From: Kribbibacterium absianum
Lineage (GTDB): Bacteria; Actinomycetota; Coriobacteriia; Coriobacteriales; Atopobiaceae
Direction of reading: 5' to 3'
Length of the DNA: 64,000 nucleotides
NCBI RefSeq assembly: GCF_030067705.1
Contig: NZ_JASJEX010000005.1
Coordinates: 1-64,000, forward strand
The first letter of the stretch is position 1. Each line of letters starts with the position of its first letter. The notes below the pieces were generated by a model. That model was not told the DNA's origin and did not search any database. It saw only the letters and a list, made by a program, of their open reading frames with translations. Positions 7,686 through 16,372 of the stretch are shown in pieces. A program made the translations under genes and the position numbers.

Positions 7686-8915
7686 CTAGACGAAGCGGGC
7701 CACGAGGTCCTGAAGGATGTCCGTAACGGCCTCGAGGGCCCGCACCGGCACAAACTCGCGGAGCGAGTGACAGAGCGCGCCGCCAGTGCCGAGGTTGGGG
7801 CACGGCAGGCCGCGGAACGTGAGCTGGGCGCCGTCGGTGCCGCCGCGGATGGCGCGCACCTGGGGCTCGACGCCGCAGGCGCGCGTGGCGGCCAGTGCGT
7901 TGTCGACGAGGAACGGCACGTCCGTGAGGTGCTCCGCCATGTTGCAGTACTCCTCGTGGAACGCGACCGAGACGCGCCCGGTTCCGTACTTCTCGTTGAG
8001 GTAGCCGGCCGCCGTCTCGAGCAGGACGCGGCGATGGGCCATGCCCGCGGCGTCGAAGTCGCGAAGGATGTAATGGGCGCGGACCTCGCCGCAGTCGCCG
8101 GTGAGGTTGGTGCAGTGGAAGTAGCCCTCGTAGCCCTCGGTGTTCTCGGGGCGCTCGTCCTGCGGCAGCATCGCGTCGAGCTGGCGCCAGAGCGTGAGGG
8201 CGTTGACCATGCGGTGCTTGGCGTCGCCGGGATGCACGACGGAACCGGTGATCGTGACGTCCGCGCCGACGGCGTTGAAGCACTCGTAGGAGATCTCGCC
8301 CACGGGGCCGCCGTCGACGGTGTAGGCGTAGGCGGCGCCGAACGCGTCGAGGTCGAGCAGGGACGCGCCATGGCCGATCTCCTCGTCGGGGACAAAGGCG
8401 ATGCGCAGCGGCGGGTGCGGGAGCTCGGGGTTCTCGGCGATGCGGGCGACGAGGGCCATGATCTCGGCCACGCCCGCCTTGTCGTCGGCCGAGAGGAGCG
8501 TGGTGCCGTCAGACGTGATGACGAGGCCTCCGGCATATGCAGCGAGCGTGGGCACCTCGTCCGGCAGCACCGTGAGGTCGCCCATCCCAAGCGCGCCGCC
8601 TTCATAGAGGGTGACCTGCGGCTTGACGCCGGTGTTCGGCACGTCATGGCTGACGTCGATATGGGCGATGAGGGCGAGGGGCTCGGCCGCCTCGGCCCCG
8701 GGCGACGCGGGCACGGCGGCGGTGACGTACGCGTGCTCGTCCGTGGCGACGTTGTCGCACCCGAGGGCCGCCAGCTCCTCGGCCAGCAGCCGCGCCATGT
8801 CGTGCTGCTGCGGAAGGGAGGGGACCCGGTCCTCAGGGGCGTCCGGATCGCCGGGCGAGTCCACCTGGACGTACCGAAGGAAGCGTTGTGCGACGTCGGG
8901 GAGCTGATCGGTCAT
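7686..8915 (-). CDS. pepT: Peptidase T (tripeptidase)
   Basis: 409 residues from the ATG at 8915, with AGAAAGG upstream; a longer reading to 8951 lacks a ribosome site. It is an M20-family dinuclear zinc aminopeptidase that removes the N-terminal residue of tripeptides in the cytosol. Visible active-site elements, in order, are LALIAHIDVSHD (first His ligand and Asp), SADDKAGVAEI (bridging Asp), VPDEEIGHG (catalytic Glu and ligand), the PepT-specific VRAIRGGTDGAQL, and NLGTGGALCHS with the last His ligand. Length matches the family. It is divergent from the glutaminase gene (starts 160 bases apart), so both may share a regulatory region in peptide/glutamine use. Confidence 0.95.
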   Translation of the reverse strand: MTDQLPDVAQRFLRYVQVDSPGDPDAPEDRVPSLPQQHDMARLLAEELAALGCDNVATDEHAYVTAAVPASPGAEAAEPLALIAHIDVSHDVPNTGVKPQVTLYEGGALGMGDLTVLPDEVPTLAAYAGGLVITSDGTTLLSADDKAGVAEIMALVARIAENPELPHPPLRIAFVPDEEIGHGASLLDLDAFGAAYAYTVDGGPVGEISYECFNAVGADVTITGSVVHPGDAKHRMVNALTLWRQLDAMLPQDERPENTEGYEGYFHCTNLTGDCGEVRAHYILRDFDAAGMAHRRVLLETAAGYLNEKYGTGRVSVAFHEEYCNMAEHLTDVPFLVDNALAATRACGVEPQVRAIRGGTDGAQLTFRGLPCPNLGTGGALCHSLREFVPVRALEAVTDILQDLVARFV

Positions 8916-9075
8916 GGGGAGTGCCTTTCTCGCGTGGTTCCGAGACAACACTACCCCCTCGGGGGGCGCGCGGCACCGTCAGAGCCGTCCGGCCGCACGC
9001 GAACGGGGCGCCGTGGCCGGGGCATCCGCGAGAAGCGGGTACAGGCCGGAAAACCTCAGGAGAACAGGAGCGAGC

Positions 9076-10056
9076 ATGGCCATCGGCGCGTTCCACACCT
9101 TCACCAAGGCCCAGATCAAAGCAGCCGTCGCCCAGGCCTATGACGAGGCCAAGCAGGTCACCGGCGGCGAGAACGCCCACTACATCCCGTACCTCGCAAA
9201 CGTGGACCCGAGCCTGTTCGGGCTCTCCGTGTGCCTGGCCGACGGCACGCGGTTCTCCATGGGCGACACGAGCTCCGTCTTCGGCATCGAGTCCGTCTCG
9301 AAAGTGCCGACGGCGGCGCTCGTGATGGAACAGTCCGGCGCCGAGACCGTGCGCAAGGACATCGGCGCCGACGCGACGGGGCTGCCCTTCAACTCGGTGC
9401 TGGCCGTCTGCCTGGAGAACGACCGACCCTCCACGCCGCTCGTGAACGCCGGCGCCATGGCCGCGTGCTCGATGGTGGAGCCGCAGGGCCAGGCCGAGGG
9501 CAAGTGGCGCGAGATCCGGCAGAACATCGAGGCGCTCTGCGGCTCGCCGGTGGCCGTGATCGACGAGCTCTATCGCAGCGAGAGCGCCACGAACTTCCAG
9601 AACCGGTCCATCGCCTGGCTGCTCAAGGACTACGGGCGCCTGTACGACGACGTGGAGATGTCCGTGGACCTCTACACGCGGCAGTGCTCCCTCGGCGTGA
9701 CGGCCGAGCAGCTGGCGATCATGGCCGCCACCATCGCGAACGGCGGCGAGAACCCCGTGACCGGCGAGCGCGTGTTCGCCGAGAAGCTCGCAGGCCCCCT
9801 GACCTCGCTGATCGCCACCGTGGGCTTCTATCAGAACACCGGCGACTGGCTCTACGAGAGCGGCATCCCCGCCAAGACGGGCGTGGGCGGCGCCGTGCTC
9901 GGCGTGATGCCGGGGCTCTTCGGCGTGTGCGCATTCGCGCCGCCGCTGGACGGGGCCGGCAACTCGGTGCGCGGCCAAGCGGCGGTGAAGGCGCTCATGC
10001 GGATCCTCGACCTGTCGATCTTCGACGCGCGGCACCTGTCCCTGGTGGGCGACTGA
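9076..10056 (+). CDS. glsA: Glutaminase A
   Basis: 326 residues. It hydrolyses glutamine to glutamate and ammonia and belongs to the serine-dependent beta-lactamase fold. The catalytic Ser-x-x-Lys is in FGIESVSKVPTAAL (Ser73, Lys76). Other family signatures are YIPYLANVDP near residue 36, FNSVLAVCLENDRPSTPLVNAGAM and the C-terminal PAKTGVGGAVLGVMPGLFG. The ATG at 9076 is preceded by AACAGGAG; an earlier in-frame ATG at 8914 would fall inside the divergent pepT start and is rejected. Length is normal (about 310-330). Ammonia from this enzyme could feed the glutamate synthase encoded at 42-49 kb, which is an inference. Confidence 0.95.
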   Translation: MAIGAFHTFTKAQIKAAVAQAYDEAKQVTGGENAHYIPYLANVDPSLFGLSVCLADGTRFSMGDTSSVFGIESVSKVPTAALVMEQSGAETVRKDIGADATGLPFNSVLAVCLENDRPSTPLVNAGAMAACSMVEPQGQAEGKWREIRQNIEALCGSPVAVIDELYRSESATNFQNRSIAWLLKDYGRLYDDVEMSVDLYTRQCSLGVTAEQLAIMAATIANGGENPVTGERVFAEKLAGPLTSLIATVGFYQNTGDWLYESGIPAKTGVGGAVLGVMPGLFGVCAFAPPLDGAGNSVRGQAAVKALMRILDLSIFDARHLSLVGD

Positions 10057-10092
10057 GCCAAGGAGCGTGAGCGCCCGACCCGAAGACAAGGG

Positions 10093-10150
10093 ACGGGGCG
10101 CGCCCGCAGCCCTGGCCGGAACCGGCCGAGAGCCTGCGGGCGCGCCCCGT
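10093..10150. terminator. Bidirectional terminator between glsA and the SDR gene
   Basis: A 17-bp perfect stem (10093-10109 with 10134-10150) whose loop itself contains an inner hairpin GGCCGGAACCGGCC. It lies between two convergent genes. There is no T run, so termination strength is uncertain. Confidence 0.55.
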
Positions 10151-10191
10151 CGCAAAGCTGGCCCCCTCGGGCCACGCTCCCTGTCCCTGGT

Positions 10192-10992
10192 TTACCAAGT
10201 GCGCGAGTTGAGGGCGCGGAACGCGGCCACCGTCGTGGTGTGGGAGTTGAGGCCGCCGTCGACGTCCATGATCTGGCCGGTCACGTAGGCGCTCTCATCG
10301 GAGGCCAGGTAGACGCACAGGTGCCCGATGTCCTCCGGGCAGCCATAGCGGTTGACCAGGATGTTGTCGAGGAAGATGTCCTTCAGCACCTGCGGCACGT
10401 GCGCGTCGTTCTCGGGGGTCACGATGAGGCCCGGGCGCACGCAGTTGCAGCGGATGTTGTCGCGGCCGTACTGCACCGCCGTGTACTCGGTGAGCGAGTT
10501 GACGCCGGCCTTGGCGCACGCGTAGGCCACCGAGCCCAGGTCGCCCGCGACGGACGCGCTGGAGCCGATGTTGATGATCGAGCCGCCGCCGTTCTTCTGC
10601 ATGTGGGGCAGCACGCACTGCGTCGCGTAGAAGGTGCCGGTGAGGTCGCTCTCGATGATGGCGTCCCACATGTCGAGGGACACCTCGTCCACGCGGCCGT
10701 CCTTGAGGCCGACGTTGGCGGCGTTGTTGACGAGCACGTCCACCTTGCCGTAGGTCTCGGCGGTGTCGTCGATGAGCTTCTTGACCGTGTCGGTGTCCGT
10801 GACGTCCAGGAAGTGATAGGACGCCTTGCCGCCGTCCGCGACGATGCGGTCGACGATGGCCTGGCCCTTCTCCTGGCGACGGCCGCAGATGACCACCTGC
10901 GCGCCCTCCTTGGCGAACAGCGTGGCGATGCCGACGCCGATGCCACTGGTGGAGCCGGTGACGATGGCGACCTTGCCCTGCAAACGATCCAT
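10192..10992 (-). CDS. Short-chain dehydrogenase/reductase
   Basis: 266 residues, a classical NAD(P)-dependent SDR. The cofactor motif is TGSTSGIGVGIA near residue 14, NNAAN is at about residue 90, and the catalytic triad is Ser (INIGSSASVAG), Tyr and Lys (AYACAKAGVN, the Y-x-x-x-K). The C-terminal ASDESAYVTGQIMDVDGG is typical. An Arg after the cofactor motif (CGRRQEK) points to NADP(H) rather than NAD. Substrate cannot be read from sequence. In gut Coriobacteriia many SDRs of this size are hydroxysteroid dehydrogenases acting on bile acids, so that is one possibility; a 3-oxoacyl reductase-like or sugar alcohol dehydrogenase role is equally open. The start at 10992 has a GAGGG site. It is transcribed alone. 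Confidence 0.9.
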   Translation of the reverse strand: MDRLQGKVAIVTGSTSGIGVGIATLFAKEGAQVVICGRRQEKGQAIVDRIVADGGKASYHFLDVTDTDTVKKLIDDTAETYGKVDVLVNNAANVGLKDGRVDEVSLDMWDAIIESDLTGTFYATQCVLPHMQKNGGGSIINIGSSASVAGDLGSVAYACAKAGVNSLTEYTAVQYGRDNIRCNCVRPGLIVTPENDAHVPQVLKDIFLDNILVNRYGCPEDIGHLCVYLASDESAYVTGQIMDVDGGLNSHTTTVAAFRALNSRTW

Positions 10993-11163
10993 GGGTCCCT
11001 CTTTCCTCAAGCGGAGGCCCGCACAGCGCGGGCCGCCTCCCCTGCAGTGTGGGAAAGGCCCGCGCCGCGAACCTTTCGCCCTTGTAGTGTAGGGAACTTT
11101 CAAGAAACGGCCAGCGGATCGATGGAAGCTGCACGGCCGTTCGGGGCGCGCGCCGTGACGCGG

Positions 11164-14100
11164 CTACAGCGGAGGAAGGTAGAGGCGAAGGCCGTCCGTC
11201 GAGCGCACGAAGCCGGCGGACTGCAGCACGGGCGCCCAGGGGCTCTTGAGCGCCGGCTCCCCGTTCACGCTCTCCACCAGCAACTTCTCCAGGGCCGGCG
11301 AGGTGCCGTTGCGCCGGGCGCCGTCGCTTATCCAGCGGGCGCAGGCCTCGAGCGCGCGGGCGACGCTGTCCTCGTCGGACGAGAACACCGCAAGGCTCTT
11401 GAGCCGGGGCGCCGCATACAGCACGGGGGCACCCCCCGAAAAGGCCACCATCGCGCCGGCCGCGCGGGACAGCCGCGGGACGTTGGTGCCGGACACGCAT
11501 GTCCCATCGGGCGGGACGTTGGTGCCGGACACGGGCGTCCCAGCGGGGTCTCCTTCGTCCGGGCCTGGTCCCTCCACGGGAGCGGGCCACGGGACGCAGG
11601 CGCCGAACACGTTGGCCGGGTCCGCCGCACCGAGCACGACCACGGGCGCCCGGCTCCCTCCCTCGCTCTCCGCCACCGCCCGCAGGGCCTCCACCGTGTC
11701 CCTGGTCGCGAACTGCAGGTTGCCAAGCCCCTCCACGAACGTGCCGCGCAGCAGCACGCCGGCCTCTTCCATCGCCCGCAACACCGGGTACAGCGCCTGG
11801 AACCCGCCGGGCACGCCGGCCACCGTCGCCACGCTCGGCGCGAGCACGCCGTAGCGGGCGAGCAGCGACCCCACCAGGGCGATGGCCCGCTCGGCCGCGG
11901 GGACGTCCGGCTCGACGGCGGCCGACCACAGCCCATGGGACGCAGCGGGGGCGGCCACAGCCCCGGTGTCACCGAGAACCGCGCTCGCCCGTGTGGCGGC
12001 GGCCGCGCGCGAGCCGTACCGGGAGCGCGAGCGGCGCGTTGGTCTGGCCGGCTTGGATGTCGCCGCCGTGGCAGCCCGGCGCGCCGGCGAGAACGACTGG
12101 TTGAGCACGGTGCCCTCCCAGAGCAGGCGGGTGAGCTCCTCGGACGCCTCGCTCGGCGTCGCGGCGGCGGCCTCCGGCGCCGGTTGCGCGCGCAGGGCGG
12201 CCATCACGCCATCAAAGGACCAGCGGCCACCGGCGGCCAGCGCCGCCAACACGCCAGCACGGAGGGCCTGCTCCCCTTCGAGCGACTCCGTCTCGCTCGG
12301 CACCGCTATATCGCCAGGGCCGGCGGCGGGCAGCGGGGCGAACGGCGAGTCGGTCGGGAAGAACGCCGCGACGCGACGCTCGGCCCCCTCGTTGGCACCG
12401 GGCCGCTCGGAGGCGCGGGAGCCGCCCTGCCACACCACGTCGCCCGAGGCCAGAAGCTCGTCCAAAAGGGCGGGCCGGTACCCGCGCACGCGCGCCGGGA
12501 AGACCTGCGACTCCCAGAGCCCCGGCTCCAGGAACACGCCCTCGTACACCGAGACGCACTCGGCCAACGCGTCGAGCGGGTCCGCGTCCACCGGCAACCC
12601 CACCGCCTGCAGCCGGAGCACCTGCGCAGACCAGGCCGCAGCCGGCTGAGGGGCCGTCTCGCTGCGGGCCTTCTCGAGGGAGCGCGCGCGCAACAGCCGC
12701 TGCGCGGACGTGGCGACCCAGCGGCGGGCGCCCTGCTCGTCCGTGCCGTAATCCGCCGAGAGCACCGAGCCCTCCGAGCAGAGCGCCCCGAGCGCGTCCG
12801 CGACGAGCGCACGGCCAAGGCCGAGATGCGCCGCCAGCGCCTCCGTCGAGAACGGCCCGTGCGTCTTGGCATAGCGCGACGCGAGCGCCATGAGGCCGGA
12901 GGTGCGCGGGGGCAACGCAGGCGCCGGGGGCGCCCAGGCCGGCACCTCGCAGCCGAGCACGTCCTGCAGCAGCCCCAGGTCCTGCGCGACCGCCCAGCGC
13001 GGCTCGCCGGCGATCCGAACGAGCGCGATGCGCCGAGCGGCGTCCAGCTCGTCGAGCCACACGGGCGCCTCGTCCGGGTCATCGCAGCGCGCGGCCACGT
13101 CGACCGTGCTCAGCGGCCCGAGCGTGCGGAGCATCGTCGCGACGCCCTCGCGGCCCGTGGCCTTTCTTCCGGGGGCCAGCCACTGCAGCTCGCGGCCCAC
13201 CTGTTCGATCACTTCCGGGTCCACGAGCGACGCGGCGTCGGGGGTGCCGAGGATCTCGCCGAGCAGCGCCGGGTCCACGGCCAGCGCGGCGGCGCGGCGC
13301 TCTGCGTGCGGCTTGTCGTCGTCGTAGAGGTGCGCCATCGTGTAGCCGAAGAGCAGGTTGGCGCAGAAGGGCGACGGCACCGCCGTGTGCGCGGAGTGGA
13401 TCTGGATCCGACGGGAGCGCAGGCCGCCCATGACCTCGAGCAGGCCGTCGAGGTCGTACACGTCGGTGAGGCACTCGCGGGCGGCCTCCACCAGCAGCGG
13501 GTGCGACTCGGCCGTCTTGGCGGCCTCGAGCAGCTGGCCCGCCTGCATGCGTTGCAGCCACAGGGGCGCGCGCTTGCCGAAGTCGCGCGGGGTCACGAGC
13601 AGCGCACGGGCGCAGCACTCACGGAAGCGCGCGGCGAACAGGGCGGTCTCAGCCACGTGGCTCTGCACGAGCGCCCGCAGCTCGTCGTCCTCGAAGACGA
13701 ACACATCGGGGCCCGGCCCCGATGCCCCCGGCCCGGGCTCCGGCACGCGCATCACGATGCCGTCGTCCGCAGCCATGGCCTCGGGGTCGAAGCCCCACCG
13801 GCGACGCACCCGCTCGGACACCGCGAGCGTCCATGGCTCGTGCACCGCGCGCCCGAACGGCGAGTGGAGCACCATGCGCAGGTCGCCCGTCTCGTCCTGG
13901 GCGTACTCCACCACCAGCTCGCGGTCGCTTGGCACCGCCCCGGTGGCGGCCCGCTGGCGCACGGCGAGCGCGCAGAGGTTCGCGCGGGCGTTCTTCTCGA
14001 GGCCCCAACGCTCGAGGTCGCGCTCCAACTCCCGGTCCGGTTGCCCCGCCGCGTCCGGCAGGCCCCGGTCCAGCTCCCGGAGCAGCGCTCCCTTGCGTTT

Positions 14101-16197
14101 GCCGTCCTCATAGGGGCGGCTCGGGCCCTCGCCATGCCAGAACGGCAGGCGCGCGGCCGTGGCGTCGGCCCGCTGGACGAGCACCCGGTCGTTCTCGATG
14201 CGCGTGATGCGCCAGGACGTGGTGCCGAGCATGATCACGTCGCCGACGCGCGACTCGTGGACCATCTCCTCGTCCAGCTCGCCCACCCGGCGGCGCGAAG
14301 TGCCGCGCCCGGTCTTGCCGGTGGCTCCCGGCTCCACTTCGTTCTCCACGAGTACCGGGTAGAGACCACGGTCCGGGATGGTGCCGGCGAGCGCCACAGC
14401 CAGCCGCGAGCCGAGCGGCAGCACGGACACGGTGTCGGCGTCGCGGTCCCACTGGATGCGCGGCGCCACGGCGCCAAGCTCCGTGCCGCCCGTCTCGCCG
14501 GCGAGCAGGGTCAGCACGGAGTCCATCGCCACGCGCGACAGGTCGCGGTAGTTGGCCGAGCGGCGCACCTCGCCGAGCCAGTCGCCCACGGCGAACGGCC
14601 CCTGTGTTGCGCGGGCGACGGTCTGCTGCGCCAACACGTCGAGCGGCTGGCGCACGAGGCGCGTCTCCTCGATGGCCCCCTCGAGCATCCCTGCGGCCGC
14701 GACCGTGCAGTCCAGCACGTCCATGCGCGTGCGGGGGTACAGCACCGCCTGGCTGCGGCCCCTCACAAAGTGATTGGCGCGCCCCACCCGCTGCAGCCCC
14801 GCAGCCACCGAGAGCGGCGCGCCGACCTGCAGCACGAGGTCCACGGACCCCATGTCGATGCCCAGCTCGAGAGACGACGTCGCCACGACGCACTTGAGCT
14901 GGCCGGACTTGAGGTCCGATTCGATCTGGGCGCGCTTCTCCTTGGACACCGAGCCGTGGTGCGCACGGGCGACCACCGGCATGCCCTCCGGGGGCGCGAC
15001 CACGTGGGTGGCCGGCGACCCGTAGCTGCCGCGGTAGGCGCCCTCCTCCGCCGCGGGCGCGACCCAACCGAGCCGCTCGGCGTGCAGCTCGTTGAGGCGC
15101 GAGCAGAGCCGCTCGCAGAGGCCGCGGGAGTTGACGAAGACGATGGTCGAGCCGTGCGCCTCCACCTGGTCGAGCACCTCGGCCTCGATGTGCGGCCAGA
15201 TCGAGCGCGACCCCGCGCGGCTCTCGCGCGTGAGCTTGCGGCGCTCGGCGGCGAGCCTGCGCTCCATCGCGGCGTTGCCGTTCCCGCGAGCCGGCTTGTC
15301 GGCGGCCTCGGCCCCCGCCATCTGCGCCTTGAGCGTGCGGTCCGTCTTCCACGCGTCCTTCTCGGACACGTGCGGCGCGCCGGCGCGCCTCCTCGGCGAG
15401 AAGACAGGCACCGCCGTGAGGTCGTCCACCGGCACGCGCACCGTGAGGTCCATGGCCGGGCGCTCGCCGGCGTCCACGACCTCGCAGGGCGCCGCGCCGC
15501 CGAGGAACTCCGCCACGCGCTCCACCGGGCGCACGGTTGCCGACAGGCCGATGCGCTGGGCCGGGCGTTCCAACAGCGCGTCGAGCCGCTCCAACGAGAG
15601 CGACAGGTGCGCGCCGCGCTTGGAACCGGCGATGGCGTGCACCTCGTCCACGATGACCTGCCGCACCCCGGCGAGCATCGAGCGCGCCTTGGACGTGAGG
15701 ATCAGGTAGAGCGACTCCGGTGTCGTGATGAGGATGCGCGGCGGGTTGCGCACCATGCGCTGGCGCTCCGACTGCGGCGTGTCGCCCGTCCGCATGCCAA
15801 TGGTGACGGCCGGCTCCACGCCCGCCTCGCGCGCCATGACCTCGGCGACGCCGTCGAGCGGTGCGCGAAGGTTCTTCTCGACGTCGGCCGCGAGGGCCTT
15901 CATCGGCGAAACGTAGAGGATCTCAACCCCGCGCCGGTCGGCCTTCGCGGGCGCGCCCTGGTCGAGGGGCGACGGGAGGCCGGCATCCTCCCGGACCAGC
16001 CCGTCGATGCCCATGAGGAACGCGGCGAGCGTCTTGCCCGAGCCCGTCGGCGCGACGACCAGCACGTTCCCGCCCGCCTGGATGCGCGGCCATGCGGCCT
16101 CCTGCACCGCCGTGGGCCCGTCGAACGTGGACGAGAACCACTGGCGCACCCAGGGAGAGAAGCCTTCGAGCACCGATCCGGTCCGCATGTCGTCCAT
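11164..16197 (-). CDS. lhr: Lhr-family ATP-dependent DNA helicase
   Basis: About 1,677 residues, a superfamily 2 helicase of the long Lhr type. Domain order: Walker A VAPTGSGKT (about residues 49-56), DEVH box in VDEVHAIAGSKRGAHL, TIVFVNSRGLCERL and ATSSLELGIDMGSVD of the second RecA domain, QRVGRANHF (motif VI), then a winged-helix and Lhr-core region, and a long C-terminal part ending in LYLPPL. Lhr helicases unwind RNA:DNA and DNA with 3'-5' polarity and act in DNA repair. I use the ATG at 16197; the ATG at 16188 has better spacing to GGGAG. Near the C-terminus (about residues 1552-1573) the frame carries two copies of the 29-bp repeat, read as GTPVSGTNVP and GTCVSGTNVP. This repeat-derived insert should lie in a flexible loop. 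Confidence 0.9.
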   Translation of the reverse strand: MDDMRTGSVLEGFSPWVRQWFSSTFDGPTAVQEAAWPRIQAGGNVLVVAPTGSGKTLAAFLMGIDGLVREDAGLPSPLDQGAPAKADRRGVEILYVSPMKALAADVEKNLRAPLDGVAEVMAREAGVEPAVTIGMRTGDTPQSERQRMVRNPPRILITTPESLYLILTSKARSMLAGVRQVIVDEVHAIAGSKRGAHLSLSLERLDALLERPAQRIGLSATVRPVERVAEFLGGAAPCEVVDAGERPAMDLTVRVPVDDLTAVPVFSPRRRAGAPHVSEKDAWKTDRTLKAQMAGAEAADKPARGNGNAAMERRLAAERRKLTRESRAGSRSIWPHIEAEVLDQVEAHGSTIVFVNSRGLCERLCSRLNELHAERLGWVAPAAEEGAYRGSYGSPATHVVAPPEGMPVVARAHHGSVSKEKRAQIESDLKSGQLKCVVATSSLELGIDMGSVDLVLQVGAPLSVAAGLQRVGRANHFVRGRSQAVLYPRTRMDVLDCTVAAAGMLEGAIEETRLVRQPLDVLAQQTVARATQGPFAVGDWLGEVRRSANYRDLSRVAMDSVLTLLAGETGGTELGAVAPRIQWDRDADTVSVLPLGSRLAVALAGTIPDRGLYPVLVENEVEPGATGKTGRGTSRRRVGELDEEMVHESRVGDVIMLGTTSWRITRIENDRVLVQRADATAARLPFWHGEGPSRPYEDGKRKGALLRELDRGLPDAAGQPDRELERDLERWGLEKNARANLCALAVRQRAATGAVPSDRELVVEYAQDETGDLRMVLHSPFGRAVHEPWTLAVSERVRRRWGFDPEAMAADDGIVMRVPEPGPGASGPGPDVFVFEDDELRALVQSHVAETALFAARFRECCARALLVTPRDFGKRAPLWLQRMQAGQLLEAAKTAESHPLLVEAARECLTDVYDLDGLLEVMGGLRSRRIQIHSAHTAVPSPFCANLLFGYTMAHLYDDDKPHAERRAAALAVDPALLGEILGTPDAASLVDPEVIEQVGRELQWLAPGRKATGREGVATMLRTLGPLSTVDVAARCDDPDEAPVWLDELDAARRIALVRIAGEPRWAVAQDLGLLQDVLGCEVPAWAPPAPALPPRTSGLMALASRYAKTHGPFSTEALAAHLGLGRALVADALGALCSEGSVLSADYGTDEQGARRWVATSAQRLLRARSLEKARSETAPQPAAAWSAQVLRLQAVGLPVDADPLDALAECVSVYEGVFLEPGLWESQVFPARVRGYRPALLDELLASGDVVWQGGSRASERPGANEGAERRVAAFFPTDSPFAPLPAAGPGDIAVPSETESLEGEQALRAGVLAALAAGGRWSFDGVMAALRAQPAPEAAAATPSEASEELTRLLWEGTVLNQSFSPARRAATAATSKPARPTRRSRSRYGSRAAAATRASAVLGDTGAVAAPAASHGLWSAAVEPDVPAAERAIALVGSLLARYGVLAPSVATVAGVPGGFQALYPVLRAMEEAGVLLRGTFVEGLGNLQFATRDTVEALRAVAESEGGSRAPVVVLGAADPANVFGACVPWPAPVEGPGPDEGDPAGTPVSGTNVPPDGTCVSGTNVPRLSRAAGAMVAFSGGAPVLYAAPRLKSLAVFSSDEDSVARALEACARWISDGARRNGTSPALEKLLVESVNGEPALKSPWAPVLQSAGFVRSTDGLRLYLPPL
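11477..11541. repeat. 29-bp GGGAC/GTCCC repeats inside lhr (two copies)
   Basis: Copies at 11477-11505 and 11513-11541, separated by seven bases. Both have the core GTGCCGGACAC on the plus strand. They lie in the coding sequence of lhr and keep the frame open. These are the leftmost members of the family in the window. Confidence 0.9.
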
Positions 16198-16372
16198 GGC
16201 TCCCTTTGCCTCGCGCCTGTTTGCAAGGGATTGTCTACCCAGTGGCCGCCGGCTGGCCAGTGCCGTGCCCAACGCGGTGACCGGCTCCAGAATGCGCGAC
16301 GCGGCCGCAGCCCGGGTGGCTACGGCCGCGTCGCGCGCAGGTCATGAGGGCCGGGGCGCATGGGGCGTCGGG

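Noticed and set aside
10240-16347. A 2,035-residue plus-strand open frame, and similar long frames at 16007-21004 and 44250-48185
   Set aside because: These mirror lhr, the dehydratase giant and gltB on the opposite strand. They are low-complexity Arg/Gly/Val/Leu sequences produced by high GC content, without motifs or ribosome sites.
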